From positions 1 through 42,752 of the forward strand of contig JAJEGS010000041.1 in NCBI GenBank assembly GCA_022819745.1: a stretch of DNA of 42,752 nt, written 5' to 3'. The position numbers were made by a program, and so were the translations under genes. Below the pieces are notes generated by a model that made no database searches, was not told the DNA's origin, and saw only the letters and a list, made by a program, of their open reading frames with translations. This DNA comes from Candidatus Latescibacterota bacterium (GTDB lineage Bacteria; Latescibacterota; UBA2968; UBA8231). This document shows, piece by piece, positions 16,475-26,226 of the stretch (position 1 is its first letter; every line of letters begins with the position of its first letter).

Positions 16475-19228
16475 CTACTCAAGACCGGCGAACACGGTGA
16501 TGAACATCGCCGTTTCTGTGCGCGCCTCATCGACCGAGGCGCGGTCAATCCGCGACACGCGGAACCCGGCCTGGGTCCACAGGTTATAGCCCAGATAGTC
16601 GACGTTGTTGGTAAACTGCAAGGCATAAACCATCTCGTTGCGATCTGAGCGCAACTGATGGTCCTCTAGTTCCTCGCGGAACTGCTTGACGAGCAGGTAC
16701 TCAAGACCGGTCTGTAGCTCGGTGCGCAACAGGATCGGTACGCGCAGGACCAACGACCAGAGCTCGCTCAACTCGGTAGTTGCCACGCGCACTTGGGTAT
16801 CCTCGCGGCGCGACGGCCGCTGGTGCTGGAACTCGCTCTTCCAGCGCGGCTGAAACTTGAGGACGCCTAGGTCAAAAGTGTAATCTATCTTGTTGAGGAC
16901 GCCAAAGAAGGAAGCCGTCTCGCGGATGTCCTGCTCTTCAATGGGCCGCTCGTCGAAGTTCACCTGCTTGAAAATCTCCCATTTGAGGCGGTTTTTAAAG
17001 TGGAGCTGGTCGCTCTGGTATTGATAGCCTAGGTATAAGGTATTGGCCCAGCCATCGCGCAAGGGCAGCGGATCAGCATAGGGCACTAGATCGCCGCGGG
17101 ATCCTTGGCGCACGATCCACTCGATTACGTCGTCGTGTATATCGTCCTGGACTAGGCGATAGTTGTTGAAAACCTGTACGCGCCCCTTGCTTGCGTAGTC
17201 CTTGTCGAAGGTCAGCAAGACGTAATTGGTGACGTTCTCGCGGGCGTCGGCTAGCTGGCGCTCATCAAGACGGCCGACCGTCAGCCTCGCTTCTGGTCCT
17301 AAATGGGATCCTACATAGATGTTATACCCGCGCCGATCCCGTTTGTATAGGTAGTCGGGTAGGTCGTCGTTTTCAAAGCGGTCGATAATGCCGTTGTTGT
17401 TCATATCGACGCCAAAGAGGAACTCGGGGCGATCAGATGCATAGCGCAAGAACGGCTCATCGTAGTCCGGCACTCTATTTTCACGCAATTGGGAGTCGTT
17501 CTGATTGAAGTCGTTGATGAAGTCGTTGTTCTCGTCAAAACCGGGAAAAACTCGGAGATCCTGCGAGGAATTGGCGCGCAGCCAGTCCGGGTTGCGGTCC
17601 TGGTCGTCGTTGTCGTCGACGAATTCGTACACGAAACGAGTGTCGTCGTCGTAGTTGATATCGGCCGCGTCGTTCAGGGTGCCGGCTAAAAAAGTGCTGG
17701 TGCTGTAGCTGGGATCAACATTATAGACCTCGCCGAAGCCGTAGTAGGGATACGCTCGCTTATAGGCATTGATGAACCAAGCATCGGCCGAGGTATTGTG
17801 GGCTTGGTGATTGGTCACATCAATCTCGGACCGCCGCGGGTAGCGAAAGTGCTGGCGGTTCCGGTCGTATTCGCCCGCAAGATAAAACCCACCGACATCG
17901 GAGATGTCGAGAGTGACGCCGAAAATCTCATTGGCTACCGGCAACCCGTATTTGACGCGCACAAAGCCCTGATTCGAACCATCCTTCACATTGCCGTCAG
18001 CCCGTACCGTGCGCTCGGGGATACCCTCGGAGAGCAAGACCGGCTGAAAGTTGCGGTTGGCTTGGCGATTAGAGGTAACGTCAATCCGGTAATCGTTGGC
18101 CAAGAGCAACAGGAACTCAATGCTCTTGATCTGCTCGGGTCGGGGGCCGAAGGAGTTGCGGTACTGAGGACCTTCGAGATCGTACACTAGCACAATGATT
18201 TCGTTGCCATCGGCCGAGAGGAAGCCCTCGCGGCGGAAACCACCCTGCACCGACGGACTATAGGCGAGGACATTGCTATCACCAATTTGGCGGCGATTGC
18301 TGATGCGCTCGCCGTCAATCGTCGTAATGATCATCTCCTCCTGGAAAAAGGCTGCACCGGCAATGTTGTCCTCTGGCGAATCGTCGCTCAAGCGCACTTC
18401 GATGCGCGAAATGTCAGCGTTGTTCTGACCCTCAGTAAGCGTACCTTTGAAGGGATTGCCTTGAAATGCCTGCCCCTTGGTCGAGGAATTGAAAGCATTG
18501 ACATAGGTCGCGCCAACTTTGACAAAGTCGCCGATCTGTATCGTGCCACGACCGCCGAGCATATTAGTGTCGTTTGAGCGGAAGCGAGCAGTACTGGTGG
18601 CACCTGTCAGCGATTCGACCTGCCCCGGCGCACTGGGACGCGAAAGGAGGAACGTCGCTTCGTACTTGTCGGTGGCCAAGTCGAACTGAATACCGGCGAA
18701 CGTCGGTTTGGAAAAGGTCATCGGCGTCAGGGTAGTGCGGATGCGGTCGCCGATGGTCAAGGCATAGGCGTATTGGCCCTTTTGATCTGAGGCAATGACT
18801 ACGCTCGAAAACCAGTTGCCGAAATAGGGCGTCTTAAACAGGCTGCTACCCGATGTCTGTGGCGCGGAAACGCTCCAGTCGTAAACGAGCTGGCCGCGGG
18901 TGATGTAATTCCCATAAAGATCGTAGAAATACTCGCCTTCTTGGGCAGTCCTCACATAGTACTGATAGTGCCGACGGGCGTAATTCGTATAGTCCTGTTG
19001 CCGCCACTGGTACTCGTTGAAAAGTTCCTGAGGTATGTACCACTTCTTCACCGCCGGATCCAGCGCGTCAAATAGGACACCAGGCCCCATGGGGTCGTAA
19101 TATACTTCCCCACCGCGTCGCACACCCAGACGCGAACCGAAGTCCTCCTGTGCTGGGAGATGCTCTACCACCACTCCCAGCATCAGGAGCACAACCGCAC
19201 CGATGCGACAACTCCAAGCTGTATTCAC
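16475..19228 (-). CDS. Large probable outer-membrane beta-barrel protein
   Basis: A 917-residue protein starting at GTG 19228 with GGGAGG six bases upstream. A signal peptide (residues about 9-27, ending LPAQ) precedes a region rich in Tyr, Phe and Asn. Alternating hydrophobic strands appear throughout and especially in the last 200 residues (for example LDLGVLKFQPRWKSEF-like and VYALQFTNNVDYLGYNL), consistent with a barrel. Asp/Asn-rich calcium-like loops occur around residues 540-640 (DENNDFINDF, DMNNNGIIDRFENDD). The final residue is not the usual aromatic; the chain ends FAGLE. No known family was recognised with confidence. Flanked by surface proteins and a lipoprotein, it may be their membrane partner or exporter; that is inference. 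Confidence 0.75.
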   Translation of the reverse strand: MNTAWSCRIGAVVLLMLGVVVEHLPAQEDFGSRLGVRRGGEVYYDPMGPGVLFDALDPAVKKWYIPQELFNEYQWRQQDYTNYARRHYQYYVRTAQEGEYFYDLYGNYITRGQLVYDWSVSAPQTSGSSLFKTPYFGNWFSSVVIASDQKGQYAYALTIGDRIRTTLTPMTFSKPTFAGIQFDLATDKYEATFLLSRPSAPGQVESLTGATSTARFRSNDTNMLGGRGTIQIGDFVKVGATYVNAFNSSTKGQAFQGNPFKGTLTEGQNNADISRIEVRLSDDSPEDNIAGAAFFQEEMIITTIDGERISNRRQIGDSNVLAYSPSVQGGFRREGFLSADGNEIIVLVYDLEGPQYRNSFGPRPEQIKSIEFLLLLANDYRIDVTSNRQANRNFQPVLLSEGIPERTVRADGNVKDGSNQGFVRVKYGLPVANEIFGVTLDISDVGGFYLAGEYDRNRQHFRYPRRSEIDVTNHQAHNTSADAWFINAYKRAYPYYGFGEVYNVDPSYSTSTFLAGTLNDAADINYDDDTRFVYEFVDDNDDQDRNPDWLRANSSQDLRVFPGFDENNDFINDFNQNDSQLRENRVPDYDEPFLRYASDRPEFLFGVDMNNNGIIDRFENDDLPDYLYKRDRRGYNIYVGSHLGPEARLTVGRLDERQLADARENVTNYVLLTFDKDYASKGRVQVFNNYRLVQDDIHDDVIEWIVRQGSRGDLVPYADPLPLRDGWANTLYLGYQYQSDQLHFKNRLKWEIFKQVNFDERPIEEQDIRETASFFGVLNKIDYTFDLGVLKFQPRWKSEFQHQRPSRREDTQVRVATTELSELWSLVLRVPILLRTELQTGLEYLLVKQFREELEDHQLRSDRNEMVYALQFTNNVDYLGYNLWTQAGFRVSRIDRASVDEARTETAMFITVFAGLE

Positions 19229-19284
19229 AAAAGCCCTCCCTTGTTTATCAAATTTCCGGTCTAGATTGCAGCGTATTCCAATTA

Positions 19285-22200
19285 TTAGTAGGCGACGTGG
19301 ACAAGGCGCACGAGTTGGTTATCCTCATCGTCGGCCTCAACCTCAATCCGGCAGAGATAAATCCCCGGCGATACGAGCTGTCCATCCAGATCTCGCCCGT
19401 CCCAAGTGAACGTCTGATCCCCCACTTTGCCGCTCCCCGTCGCGCTCTGCCCCCGGCCGACCAAGCGACCACCCAGATCGTAAAATGCCACCCCCAACGG
19501 CCGCTCTTCTAGCACCTTCAACAACGCGAAATGGACCAAAAGCTCGTCGTTGATCCCGTCGCCGTTGGGCGTCAAAACCGGTGTCAACACTACGTCTTGG
19601 ATCAACGAACCCAGCAAGGCCATCAGACTGACACGCGTCGTCGAGGAGTCCACTAGTTCGGTGGCGTCCCTGTTTTCGGTATCGACTCGCTGGAAGACGC
19701 CCTCGTCGGTGTCGGACGCACGGACAAAGGAGGTGAACTCAATGCCCTCGCGGAAACTCTGAGACTCGAACTGTACCTCGATGAGGGCGTGTGCCTCGGC
19801 GGGCAAGTCGGCATTGAGCGAGAAGGGGAAGCGGACCCAGATCGAGTCCTCTCCTGCCGCTATGCGCTCCAGTACCGAACCGTCCTCGGCGCGCAAGATG
19901 CCGTCGTCGCCTTCGGCAAAGGCGCGGTCGAAGCGCGTGGTCACTGCTGAGGTCTGCATTTGATCTGGATCGAGGAGAGAGGCGATCTCGGTGACCTCGA
20001 CCCGGCCGAGACGGACTCCGGTTAAGCGAGCAGCACGGGGCGTTACGACCAGCACCTCATTGAAGCCATCGCGCACGGTAGCGTCGGTCGGGTCGGGCGC
20101 CGCAGCGCGGATAAAATAGGAAAATTGTTGGGACTTGAGTGGATTGATATCGCGCGGCGGAGTGTAGTCAGCGGGCAAAACGTCTAAGTTCGTCAACCCC
20201 TTTGTCGCCCCCTCGTCGCTTACCAGCGCCAACTCACCGGCCAACTCAAGCGCCAACGGCGGTGCGAGATCAATGCGCAACTCTCGTATCCGCGCCGTCT
20301 TGAAAGGATCTTCAGAGGAAATGTTGACCCGAACCTGGATGAATTTGCGCGGATTGGGCGAGGTGATCGTCGCCTCATTGACGCCATTAGTGGGCAAATA
20401 GCTCTCGCTCCATGCGCTCCAGCCGACGAAGGCCAACTCACCGTCTTTAGCAAAGCTCGAACGCGGTGCCCGGCGCAATTTTTTGCCATCTTCATCGATG
20501 AGTCCGTCGCCGTCATTGTCGATGAGGTCAATGGGATCTTCATCGTTGAGACCGTCGCCATCGTCGTCCGTGCGCGAGGCATGTCTCTTGCTGTCGGGCA
20601 GGGTCTGCCAGATCTCCCATTCCAACCATTTCAAGGCTATCTCGTCGTAAGCGGCTTTTGACACTTCCTCGCGTTCTTCTTTGCCACCGATGGTGACGAC
20701 CTGATAGTAGGTAAAATTGGTGTCCGTCTGATCGGAGGTGCGCGTCTGTATTTGCAAGCGGACATCCGGGTGAAGATCTAGCGGCTCAATCCGCTCACTG
20801 GATTGACCGGTGAGCGGATCGGTATCGCGGATGAGCACGTCGCCCTCCCAAGCAATGCGCGGCAGAGTCTTGCGGATGAAGTTACCGCGCGAATCGGTCA
20901 GTGAGATGGGCGGCGAGTACGCCCACACGCTAACAGGATATCCCTCGCCGTAGAGCTGGATCTCGGCCATGGTCGCCAACGCACCATAGCGACCTGACTG
21001 ATGCCCAGTAACGTCGATATCGCGGACCTGTAGGAAGCGGATCTTGCGAGGGGCAAAGGCCTCTTGGAAAATGCGTACTACCGGCGTGTGGTTGTCAATG
21101 TGCTCCTCGCTAATAATGTTGTCCCATTTGAGCCCCTCTTCGAGCTGGGGGAAGTCGTTGCGGTCTTTCATGCTCAAGGGTTTGAGCAGCGTGCCGTCGG
21201 AGACTAAGATGCCCGGCCCCAAGAAAGCACCCAAGTGGCTCTGGTTGATGCGCTTGTTGACCACCGAGAGATTGTCGACCCAGAACACGGCCCCTAAATC
21301 GTACCAAGCCGTGCCCTTGACGTAAACTGGCGACCATGTATTAGCAGTCCACTGCGAGTCGTATAGCCCGTCAGTGGCCAAGTCAGGGGCACCCAAACCG
21401 CCGTGTTCAAACGAGGCACCACCGCGCTGTTCGGGCTGTAGCGCGTAATTGTCGCCCTTGGCCCAAACCTGAATCTCGGAGATGCGGGGAACCTCTTTGA
21501 CATAGTAGAGGATCGGCCCGCGCTTTTCCTCGGGTAAGGTTTGGTATTTTTCGCGGGCAGTCTGGTTGGCATCGCCCTGGATTTCGACGAGTAAACCGCC
21601 GGCCGTCTGGCGTTGATAGACGAGCGCACCGCGTTGCTCTTCGGGCAGTGCTTCATAGACGAGGCGCGCCTCTTCACCTTCCCCTAGAAAGAAATCGCGC
21701 CAGAGATCCGACTCCGTAATTTTGACGCGGACATATTGGATGAAGGCTCCGCCAATATCGGGTAGACCATCCAAGTCCCAATCGGCCCGATCCAGCGGCA
21801 AAAGAGGGAAGGTCATCTGTACGTAGCGTCCCTCGGTCCCAGGGACCGAAACCAGAGTCACTCCACCAGTCTCAACTCCTCCCCCTCCTTCACAGCGAGT
21901 TTCACCAGCAAACCCCACACTTTCGTCGCGCACGCACTGAGCCAACTTGCCAGCGACGAATCCAGTCGAGACTTCTTCTACGAGTGTAAACTGGAGATTG
22001 TTGCCCAAGGGAAAGGGAAAGCGCTCGCCCATTGAGGCGAAAAGCGCTAATGCCTTGACCGGTTGGCCGAGGAACTCGTCTTCGACCTGACCGGCAGGGA
22101 AAATGATCGTCAAACTATCGGCGAAAACTAGCCTCCCTAGGTCTATTTCAAGCTCCCAATTGCTGAGTCCGTCGAGATTGAAGTCGCCGGGATCGCTCAA

Positions 22201-22620
22201 GCTGCTTGCAAAATTGACCGGCGTATCCGGCTCCCAGAACGTGCTCAAGTCGTTGTCGAGAATATTGTTGGCCAAGACATCGTTGGATTTGGCAGTCGCC
22301 CCACCACTAGTTGGCGCACCGGCAGCGCGGACTAAGTCGGGATAGATGAAGTCTCTAGCTGTCGGGCCGACATTGATATTGCGGCGGAAAAACACCGGTC
22401 GCAGCCCGTCGGTCCCGACCTGAAAGATATCCGCTTCCCTGACCGGCACGTTCAAGTTCGTGACCAGATCGTTCTGGTATATCCAGTTTCCCCAGAGAGA
22501 AGCCCGGTCCACGAGGATCGCATCGCCTTGGAGGCGATAGGCATCGCTGTTCTGGGCCAGACAGAAATTCGGCATAGACACTACGACGAGGGGTATCCCC
22601 CACTTTAGCAGCCGCTTCAT
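19285..22620 (-). CDS. Large secreted surface protein with discoidin-like regions and TPNGDGIND C-terminal domain
   Basis: A 1111-residue protein from ATG 22620 (GAGG eight bases upstream) with signal peptide MKRLLKWGIPLVVVSMPNFC followed by LAQ. Two discoidin-like stretches are visible: ILDNDLSTFWEP with WELEIDLGRLVFADSLTI near residues 115-160, and LATDGLYDSQWTANTW with YDLGAVFWVDNLSV near 415-450. Two calcium-loop repeats (DDDGDGLNDEDP, DNDGDGLIDEDG) lie near residue 685. From about residue 1010 comes the C-terminal domain: LTPNGDGINDE, FYDLGGRLVG, WDGRDLDGQ, SPGIYLCRIEVEAD, ending LVHVAY. It shares this layout with the 2351 and 22656 products. Likely an exported adhesin or coat protein. 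Confidence 0.85.
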   Translation of the reverse strand: MKRLLKWGIPLVVVSMPNFCLAQNSDAYRLQGDAILVDRASLWGNWIYQNDLVTNLNVPVREADIFQVGTDGLRPVFFRRNINVGPTARDFIYPDLVRAAGAPTSGGATAKSNDVLANNILDNDLSTFWEPDTPVNFASSLSDPGDFNLDGLSNWELEIDLGRLVFADSLTIIFPAGQVEDEFLGQPVKALALFASMGERFPFPLGNNLQFTLVEEVSTGFVAGKLAQCVRDESVGFAGETRCEGGGGVETGGVTLVSVPGTEGRYVQMTFPLLPLDRADWDLDGLPDIGGAFIQYVRVKITESDLWRDFFLGEGEEARLVYEALPEEQRGALVYQRQTAGGLLVEIQGDANQTAREKYQTLPEEKRGPILYYVKEVPRISEIQVWAKGDNYALQPEQRGGASFEHGGLGAPDLATDGLYDSQWTANTWSPVYVKGTAWYDLGAVFWVDNLSVVNKRINQSHLGAFLGPGILVSDGTLLKPLSMKDRNDFPQLEEGLKWDNIISEEHIDNHTPVVRIFQEAFAPRKIRFLQVRDIDVTGHQSGRYGALATMAEIQLYGEGYPVSVWAYSPPISLTDSRGNFIRKTLPRIAWEGDVLIRDTDPLTGQSSERIEPLDLHPDVRLQIQTRTSDQTDTNFTYYQVVTIGGKEEREEVSKAAYDEIALKWLEWEIWQTLPDSKRHASRTDDDGDGLNDEDPIDLIDNDGDGLIDEDGKKLRRAPRSSFAKDGELAFVGWSAWSESYLPTNGVNEATITSPNPRKFIQVRVNISSEDPFKTARIRELRIDLAPPLALELAGELALVSDEGATKGLTNLDVLPADYTPPRDINPLKSQQFSYFIRAAAPDPTDATVRDGFNEVLVVTPRAARLTGVRLGRVEVTEIASLLDPDQMQTSAVTTRFDRAFAEGDDGILRAEDGSVLERIAAGEDSIWVRFPFSLNADLPAEAHALIEVQFESQSFREGIEFTSFVRASDTDEGVFQRVDTENRDATELVDSSTTRVSLMALLGSLIQDVVLTPVLTPNGDGINDELLVHFALLKVLEERPLGVAFYDLGGRLVGRGQSATGSGKVGDQTFTWDGRDLDGQLVSPGIYLCRIEVEADDEDNQLVRLVHVAY

Positions 22621-22655
22621 AGCATATCCTCTCTTTCAGTGCTTTCCAACTAAGG

Positions 22656-25133
22656 TTAATACGCTACAGAAACGATGCGCGTTTGAGCACTGCCCGCATC
22701 GTCGGCTTCAGCCGAAATGCGCAATACGTAGAGGCCCGGCGGCACGATTTGTCCGCCATCAGCGCGACCATCCCACTGCTGCGAATACCCTCCCGACAAT
22801 AGTTGACGCTCAATAAGGCGCAAACGCCGACCATTCAAGTCGAATATTTCTAGACGCACCGGTTTCGGCGTCAGCAGGCGCTGCACATCAAAGAGCACGG
22901 TCATCTCGTCGTTGATGCCGTCGCCGTTAGGCGTAAAAGGGTTAGGCTCGGCCTTAAAGTTACTCACTAGATCCTCACTCTGCGCCGAAACATCGGCGAT
23001 GACAGCCAAAGTGTTGCGGTCTGAGAGCTGGTCCGTCGCTCCAAAGTCCACCACATCGCTGTCCTCCACCTCCTGCGGGAGAAAGAAGGCCAGTGTATCG
23101 AGCGCACCCTCACCGACTGCTAGGATTCCATTGCGGGTATAGTTCCGTTCCACATCGGCATCCAAGGTATCGAGGAAGGCATTGGCGAAGAAATTGGTGT
23201 GGAAATTAATGACCCGGCCTCGGAAGCGGACTTTCACTAGCGCATCGCGTGCTTGGCCATCCTCGGCTGGACCAATGGTCGGAAAACCGACAACAAACTG
23301 ATCATCAGCGATGTACAATTCTTGAAATTGCCCTTCGCCGGCCTCGCCTTCGTCGATTCCGATGGGGGAGAGAACCTGGACTTGGCCGTCGCCTAGATCC
23401 GCTTCCATCCCCACAATCTCCTCGGTGCGTGCCGGCGTAAAAACCTGTAGGCGATTAAAACCGTTGTTCTCGGGTCCTATGGAAGCTTTTAAGGCCAGGA
23501 CAAAGGAAGTATCGCGGCCGGCGATTACATCCACTGCTGGGGCGATCTCGCCGAGAACTTGATCGGTGATCTGTGGAGCGGAGTATTCAAGGCGCATGTT
23601 GCGAATAACTGTCGCAGCCTCCGGCGACTGGCTCAGGAACTCTACCTCAACCTGAATAAAAGGCCGCCCGCTCGGCGCATTGACCAGTTCGCCATTGTCG
23701 GCTGTTTGCGCACTGCTCCAAAACTCAAGATCGGGTTCGATGCGGCGCCGCACGCTGACCGGCAATCCTATGTAGTCCTCGCGGGTCAAGCGGATCGGCT
23801 GGCGATCCTCGGGCAGGGCGGCACTGAAGACCTCGCGGGCCTCTATGTTGAACTCCGAGGAGTCCAGATGTACTACTTGGCCTTGGGTCGCGGAACCGAG
23901 CCGTCGGTCAATGAGAGATGCCCCCTCTTTCCACTCCACTTCGCGGTCGTAGTAGTTGATGCGGAAGAGCACATCAGGCTCGGTAGTGAATCCCGTCCGT
24001 ACGCGTACGATCGCTCTCGACTTGGTGGGATCGCCAATCTTTTCTTCGTCCCAGAAGATTCGCCCCAGAGTCGCCGGGGGCAGCGGTAACGCATTGGAGG
24101 TATATACCGCTTCGGGCATGAAACCGTCAGCGAAAAACTCCATTTCAGCCAAGTCGTAATCCAGCGGAGTCTGAAAATCGAAGCGCGCGTAGCGCATTTG
24201 GGCGAGCGGTTCGAACACTACGGCAATAGTATCTTCCACGTTGACTGGCACACTCGCCTCGGGGACGAAGGTCGGAAACGTATCACCTATTCTATCGAAT
24301 CTAGGGAAAGCCAACGGTCCGGTTATTGGATCTTCGAGACTGAGACCGGCGATCACCGTCTCAGTTCCAGGCAGACCGCGCAAGAGGGTGTAGGAGGAAA
24401 CGCGCACCGGCTCTTCGAGACTGGGATAGAGGCGAAACAGCCGGATTGGAAAGTAGTGTCCCAAGTCAATAAAGAGAATCCATTGCTGCGTGACGTCTTC
24501 CCCCAACCGATCGATGCGTTCAAAATGGGTCAATGGATCGCCGTCGAAGACGCGCCCCAAACCCTCTTGCAACCGTATCCCGGTCAAAGCTCTTTCAAAT
24601 CTACCGAGGGCCGTGAGGTTGAGACTCTTGTTGTACTTATCGCCACCGGGCGGGCGGGGAAAAGACTCGGCCACGTTGATCATGGCCTCGATCTCGGTTA
24701 TGCCAGCCCGGCGCAATAATTGGACGGTTTCCAAGCTGCGCGGAAACGGACTCCAGCGAGGAATCAACACCGTGCCCTCTTCGACGATCGCACCATCGCC
24801 GCGTTCTGCATCAGTCAGTGCCACCACATCGGCTCTAGTCACATTGAGCGAAAAGGCGAAGAGGGTGGAGTCAATCGCCGCATCTGTTTCGTCGGAAGTT
24901 AAGGCGAGGGAAATTTCGGGAACGGGTACCATGCGCGCGGGCGCAATGGGGCCAATGCCGTCTTCGTAACTTTCGAGGTCTATTAGTTCAATGAAAGTAT
25001 TCTCTGAAACCGACCTCTGTTTGACGGCGCTCCAGGTGGAATTGCCAGGAATGGATAACAAGCGCAACTCTGCGGCAGCGTTTACCACCAAACCCGACAA
25101 AACCAGCACGGCGACACAAATCCCTATTCTCAT
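22656..25133 (-). CDS. Secreted surface protein with discoidin-like region and TPNGDGIND C-terminal domain
   Basis: An 825-residue protein from ATG 25133 after GGGGAG, first gene of the leftward surface locus. Residues 1-21 are a signal peptide ending NAAA. A discoidin-like region is seen at about residues 195-250 (VFDGDPLTHFER, WILFIDLGHYFPIRLFRL), followed by Ig-like beta stretches. The last 98 residues start PNPFTPNGDGINDE and continue with IFDLNGRRL, WDGRADGGQ, PPGLYVLRISAEADD and a terminal IVSVAY, closely similar to the end of the 19285 product. It has no acidic repeat block, unlike the other two. The C-terminal domain resembles both FlgD Ig-like domains and type IX sorting domains. Function unknown beyond surface location. 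Confidence 0.85.
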   Translation of the reverse strand: MRIGICVAVLVLSGLVVNAAAELRLLSIPGNSTWSAVKQRSVSENTFIELIDLESYEDGIGPIAPARMVPVPEISLALTSDETDAAIDSTLFAFSLNVTRADVVALTDAERGDGAIVEEGTVLIPRWSPFPRSLETVQLLRRAGITEIEAMINVAESFPRPPGGDKYNKSLNLTALGRFERALTGIRLQEGLGRVFDGDPLTHFERIDRLGEDVTQQWILFIDLGHYFPIRLFRLYPSLEEPVRVSSYTLLRGLPGTETVIAGLSLEDPITGPLAFPRFDRIGDTFPTFVPEASVPVNVEDTIAVVFEPLAQMRYARFDFQTPLDYDLAEMEFFADGFMPEAVYTSNALPLPPATLGRIFWDEEKIGDPTKSRAIVRVRTGFTTEPDVLFRINYYDREVEWKEGASLIDRRLGSATQGQVVHLDSSEFNIEAREVFSAALPEDRQPIRLTREDYIGLPVSVRRRIEPDLEFWSSAQTADNGELVNAPSGRPFIQVEVEFLSQSPEAATVIRNMRLEYSAPQITDQVLGEIAPAVDVIAGRDTSFVLALKASIGPENNGFNRLQVFTPARTEEIVGMEADLGDGQVQVLSPIGIDEGEAGEGQFQELYIADDQFVVGFPTIGPAEDGQARDALVKVRFRGRVINFHTNFFANAFLDTLDADVERNYTRNGILAVGEGALDTLAFFLPQEVEDSDVVDFGATDQLSDRNTLAVIADVSAQSEDLVSNFKAEPNPFTPNGDGINDEMTVLFDVQRLLTPKPVRLEIFDLNGRRLRLIERQLLSGGYSQQWDGRADGGQIVPPGLYVLRISAEADDAGSAQTRIVSVAY

Positions 25134-25258
25134 TCCGTTTACTCCCCGGTAGAGTAAGCTCTCTCGCCCAGGTTGGCAATAGGCATTGGGAACGAGCTAT
25201 TATGCGATACGAGTAGTTATAGCTACATATGAACTAATAGAAAGTGGCGATTTTAAGC

Positions 25259-25294
25259 GCAAAGAGAGGGAGGATGCTTCCCCCCTCTCTTTGC
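25259..25294 (-). terminator. Strong hairpin, likely terminator after the 25324-26226 gene
   Basis: Arms GCAAAGAGAGGGAGG (25259-25273) and CCCCCCTCTCTTTGC (25280-25294) pair at 14 of 15 positions around a six-base loop. It lies 30 bases after the 25324-26226 stop, before the next leftward gene. The following T run is poor (GCTT), so efficiency is uncertain. Confidence 0.6.
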
Positions 25295-25323
25295 ACAGGT
25301 CAAACAACAGGCTGTTCGATCGT

Positions 25324-26226
25324 TTACTCGCTCAGCGAGGCCTTGATTCGACCCCAAGAGTTTTCCTCAACCGCCGTGCCAGTATCGCCACCGGCACCGA
25401 CCAAGCGAGCATCGACAAAGCGCTCGGCAAAGCGCCAAGTTGCGGCCTGACCAGATATGGTGTGGAAGGCGCGATCTTGGCCCGGAGCCTGATCTGTATC
25501 CGGCGTCGAGATTTGGTAACCAATGATCTTACCTTCAAAGAGAGGCGACGCAACACTATCGTCGGGACTGTTCCAGATCAGGTCGTCGAACGGCGTGCAG
25601 TAAAACTCAATGATGCTGACCGTTGGACCGTCACCCACTGAGACACCACCACCATCGGCATAGGGCACATCGTTGACCCACTCAGAGCCTGCACCGAGGT
25701 AGAAGACGTGGCGCCCCGAAGGGTCGTCCGCAACGGCGATGTACTGCTGTGCCGTGCGGTTGTTGTTCAGTTTCTTCTCTTCGTCGGTCCAGTCCGGGTT
25801 GGCCGAGCCAGTGTAATCGCCACCAGTGTGATCGCCGTCGAGCATGCATTCGATGGCTTCATAATTCCAAGGGCTGCTGCCGTCGTACTCTCTGCCGAAG
25901 TACACGTTATCGATGCGCTCCATGGCGAACCATATCGTGCCATTGGTGGCGTTCCAGCCCGACCAGATGCGATAGTCGAGGTCCGCCGGGTCGTACTGAG
26001 CACCATCGCCCACTGTGGGATCTTGATATAGATCAGTGGGGAGAAAGTTGGGCTCTCCGACTACATCTTCCCAATCCTCAACGGTGCCATCGGTAAAGTC
26101 GAGGTCACCTGTATCCTCATCAAGCATCTCAAAGAGCAGGTAAACCCGCTCTCCAATATGCGCACTAGCCCCGCTTGTCAGGCCCAGTATCAGGCCTATA
26201 GCGAGAAGGCCATATAGACGTTTCAT
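25324..26226 (-). CDS. Secreted CBM9/DOMON-like domain protein with C-terminal WG-K signature
   Basis: A 300-residue protein from ATG 26226 (AAGGAG ten bases upstream), with signal peptide MKRLYGLLAIGLILGLTSG followed by ASA. It carries the same ordered blocks as the 974-1906 product: DGTVEDWEDV, GWNATNGTIWFAMERIDNV, and IECMLDGDHTGGDYTG, as expected for a CBM9-type sandwich that binds saccharides or similar ligands. The C-terminus TAVEENSWGRIKASLSE carries the shared signature found on two other proteins here. It is transcribed alone, with a predicted promoter at 26448-26476 and a hairpin behind it. Acidic overall, consistent with a secreted protein. Ligand unknown. Confidence 0.82.
   Translation of the reverse strand: MKRLYGLLAIGLILGLTSGASAHIGERVYLLFEMLDEDTGDLDFTDGTVEDWEDVVGEPNFLPTDLYQDPTVGDGAQYDPADLDYRIWSGWNATNGTIWFAMERIDNVYFGREYDGSSPWNYEAIECMLDGDHTGGDYTGSANPDWTDEEKKLNNNRTAQQYIAVADDPSGRHVFYLGAGSEWVNDVPYADGGGVSVGDGPTVSIIEFYCTPFDDLIWNSPDDSVASPLFEGKIIGYQISTPDTDQAPGQDRAFHTISGQAATWRFAERFVDARLVGAGGDTGTAVEENSWGRIKASLSE

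Noticed and set aside
17965..17985. GATTCGAACC, resembling a tRNA T-loop
   Set aside because: It lies in the middle of the 917-residue coding frame and no acceptor, D or anticodon stems could be found around it.
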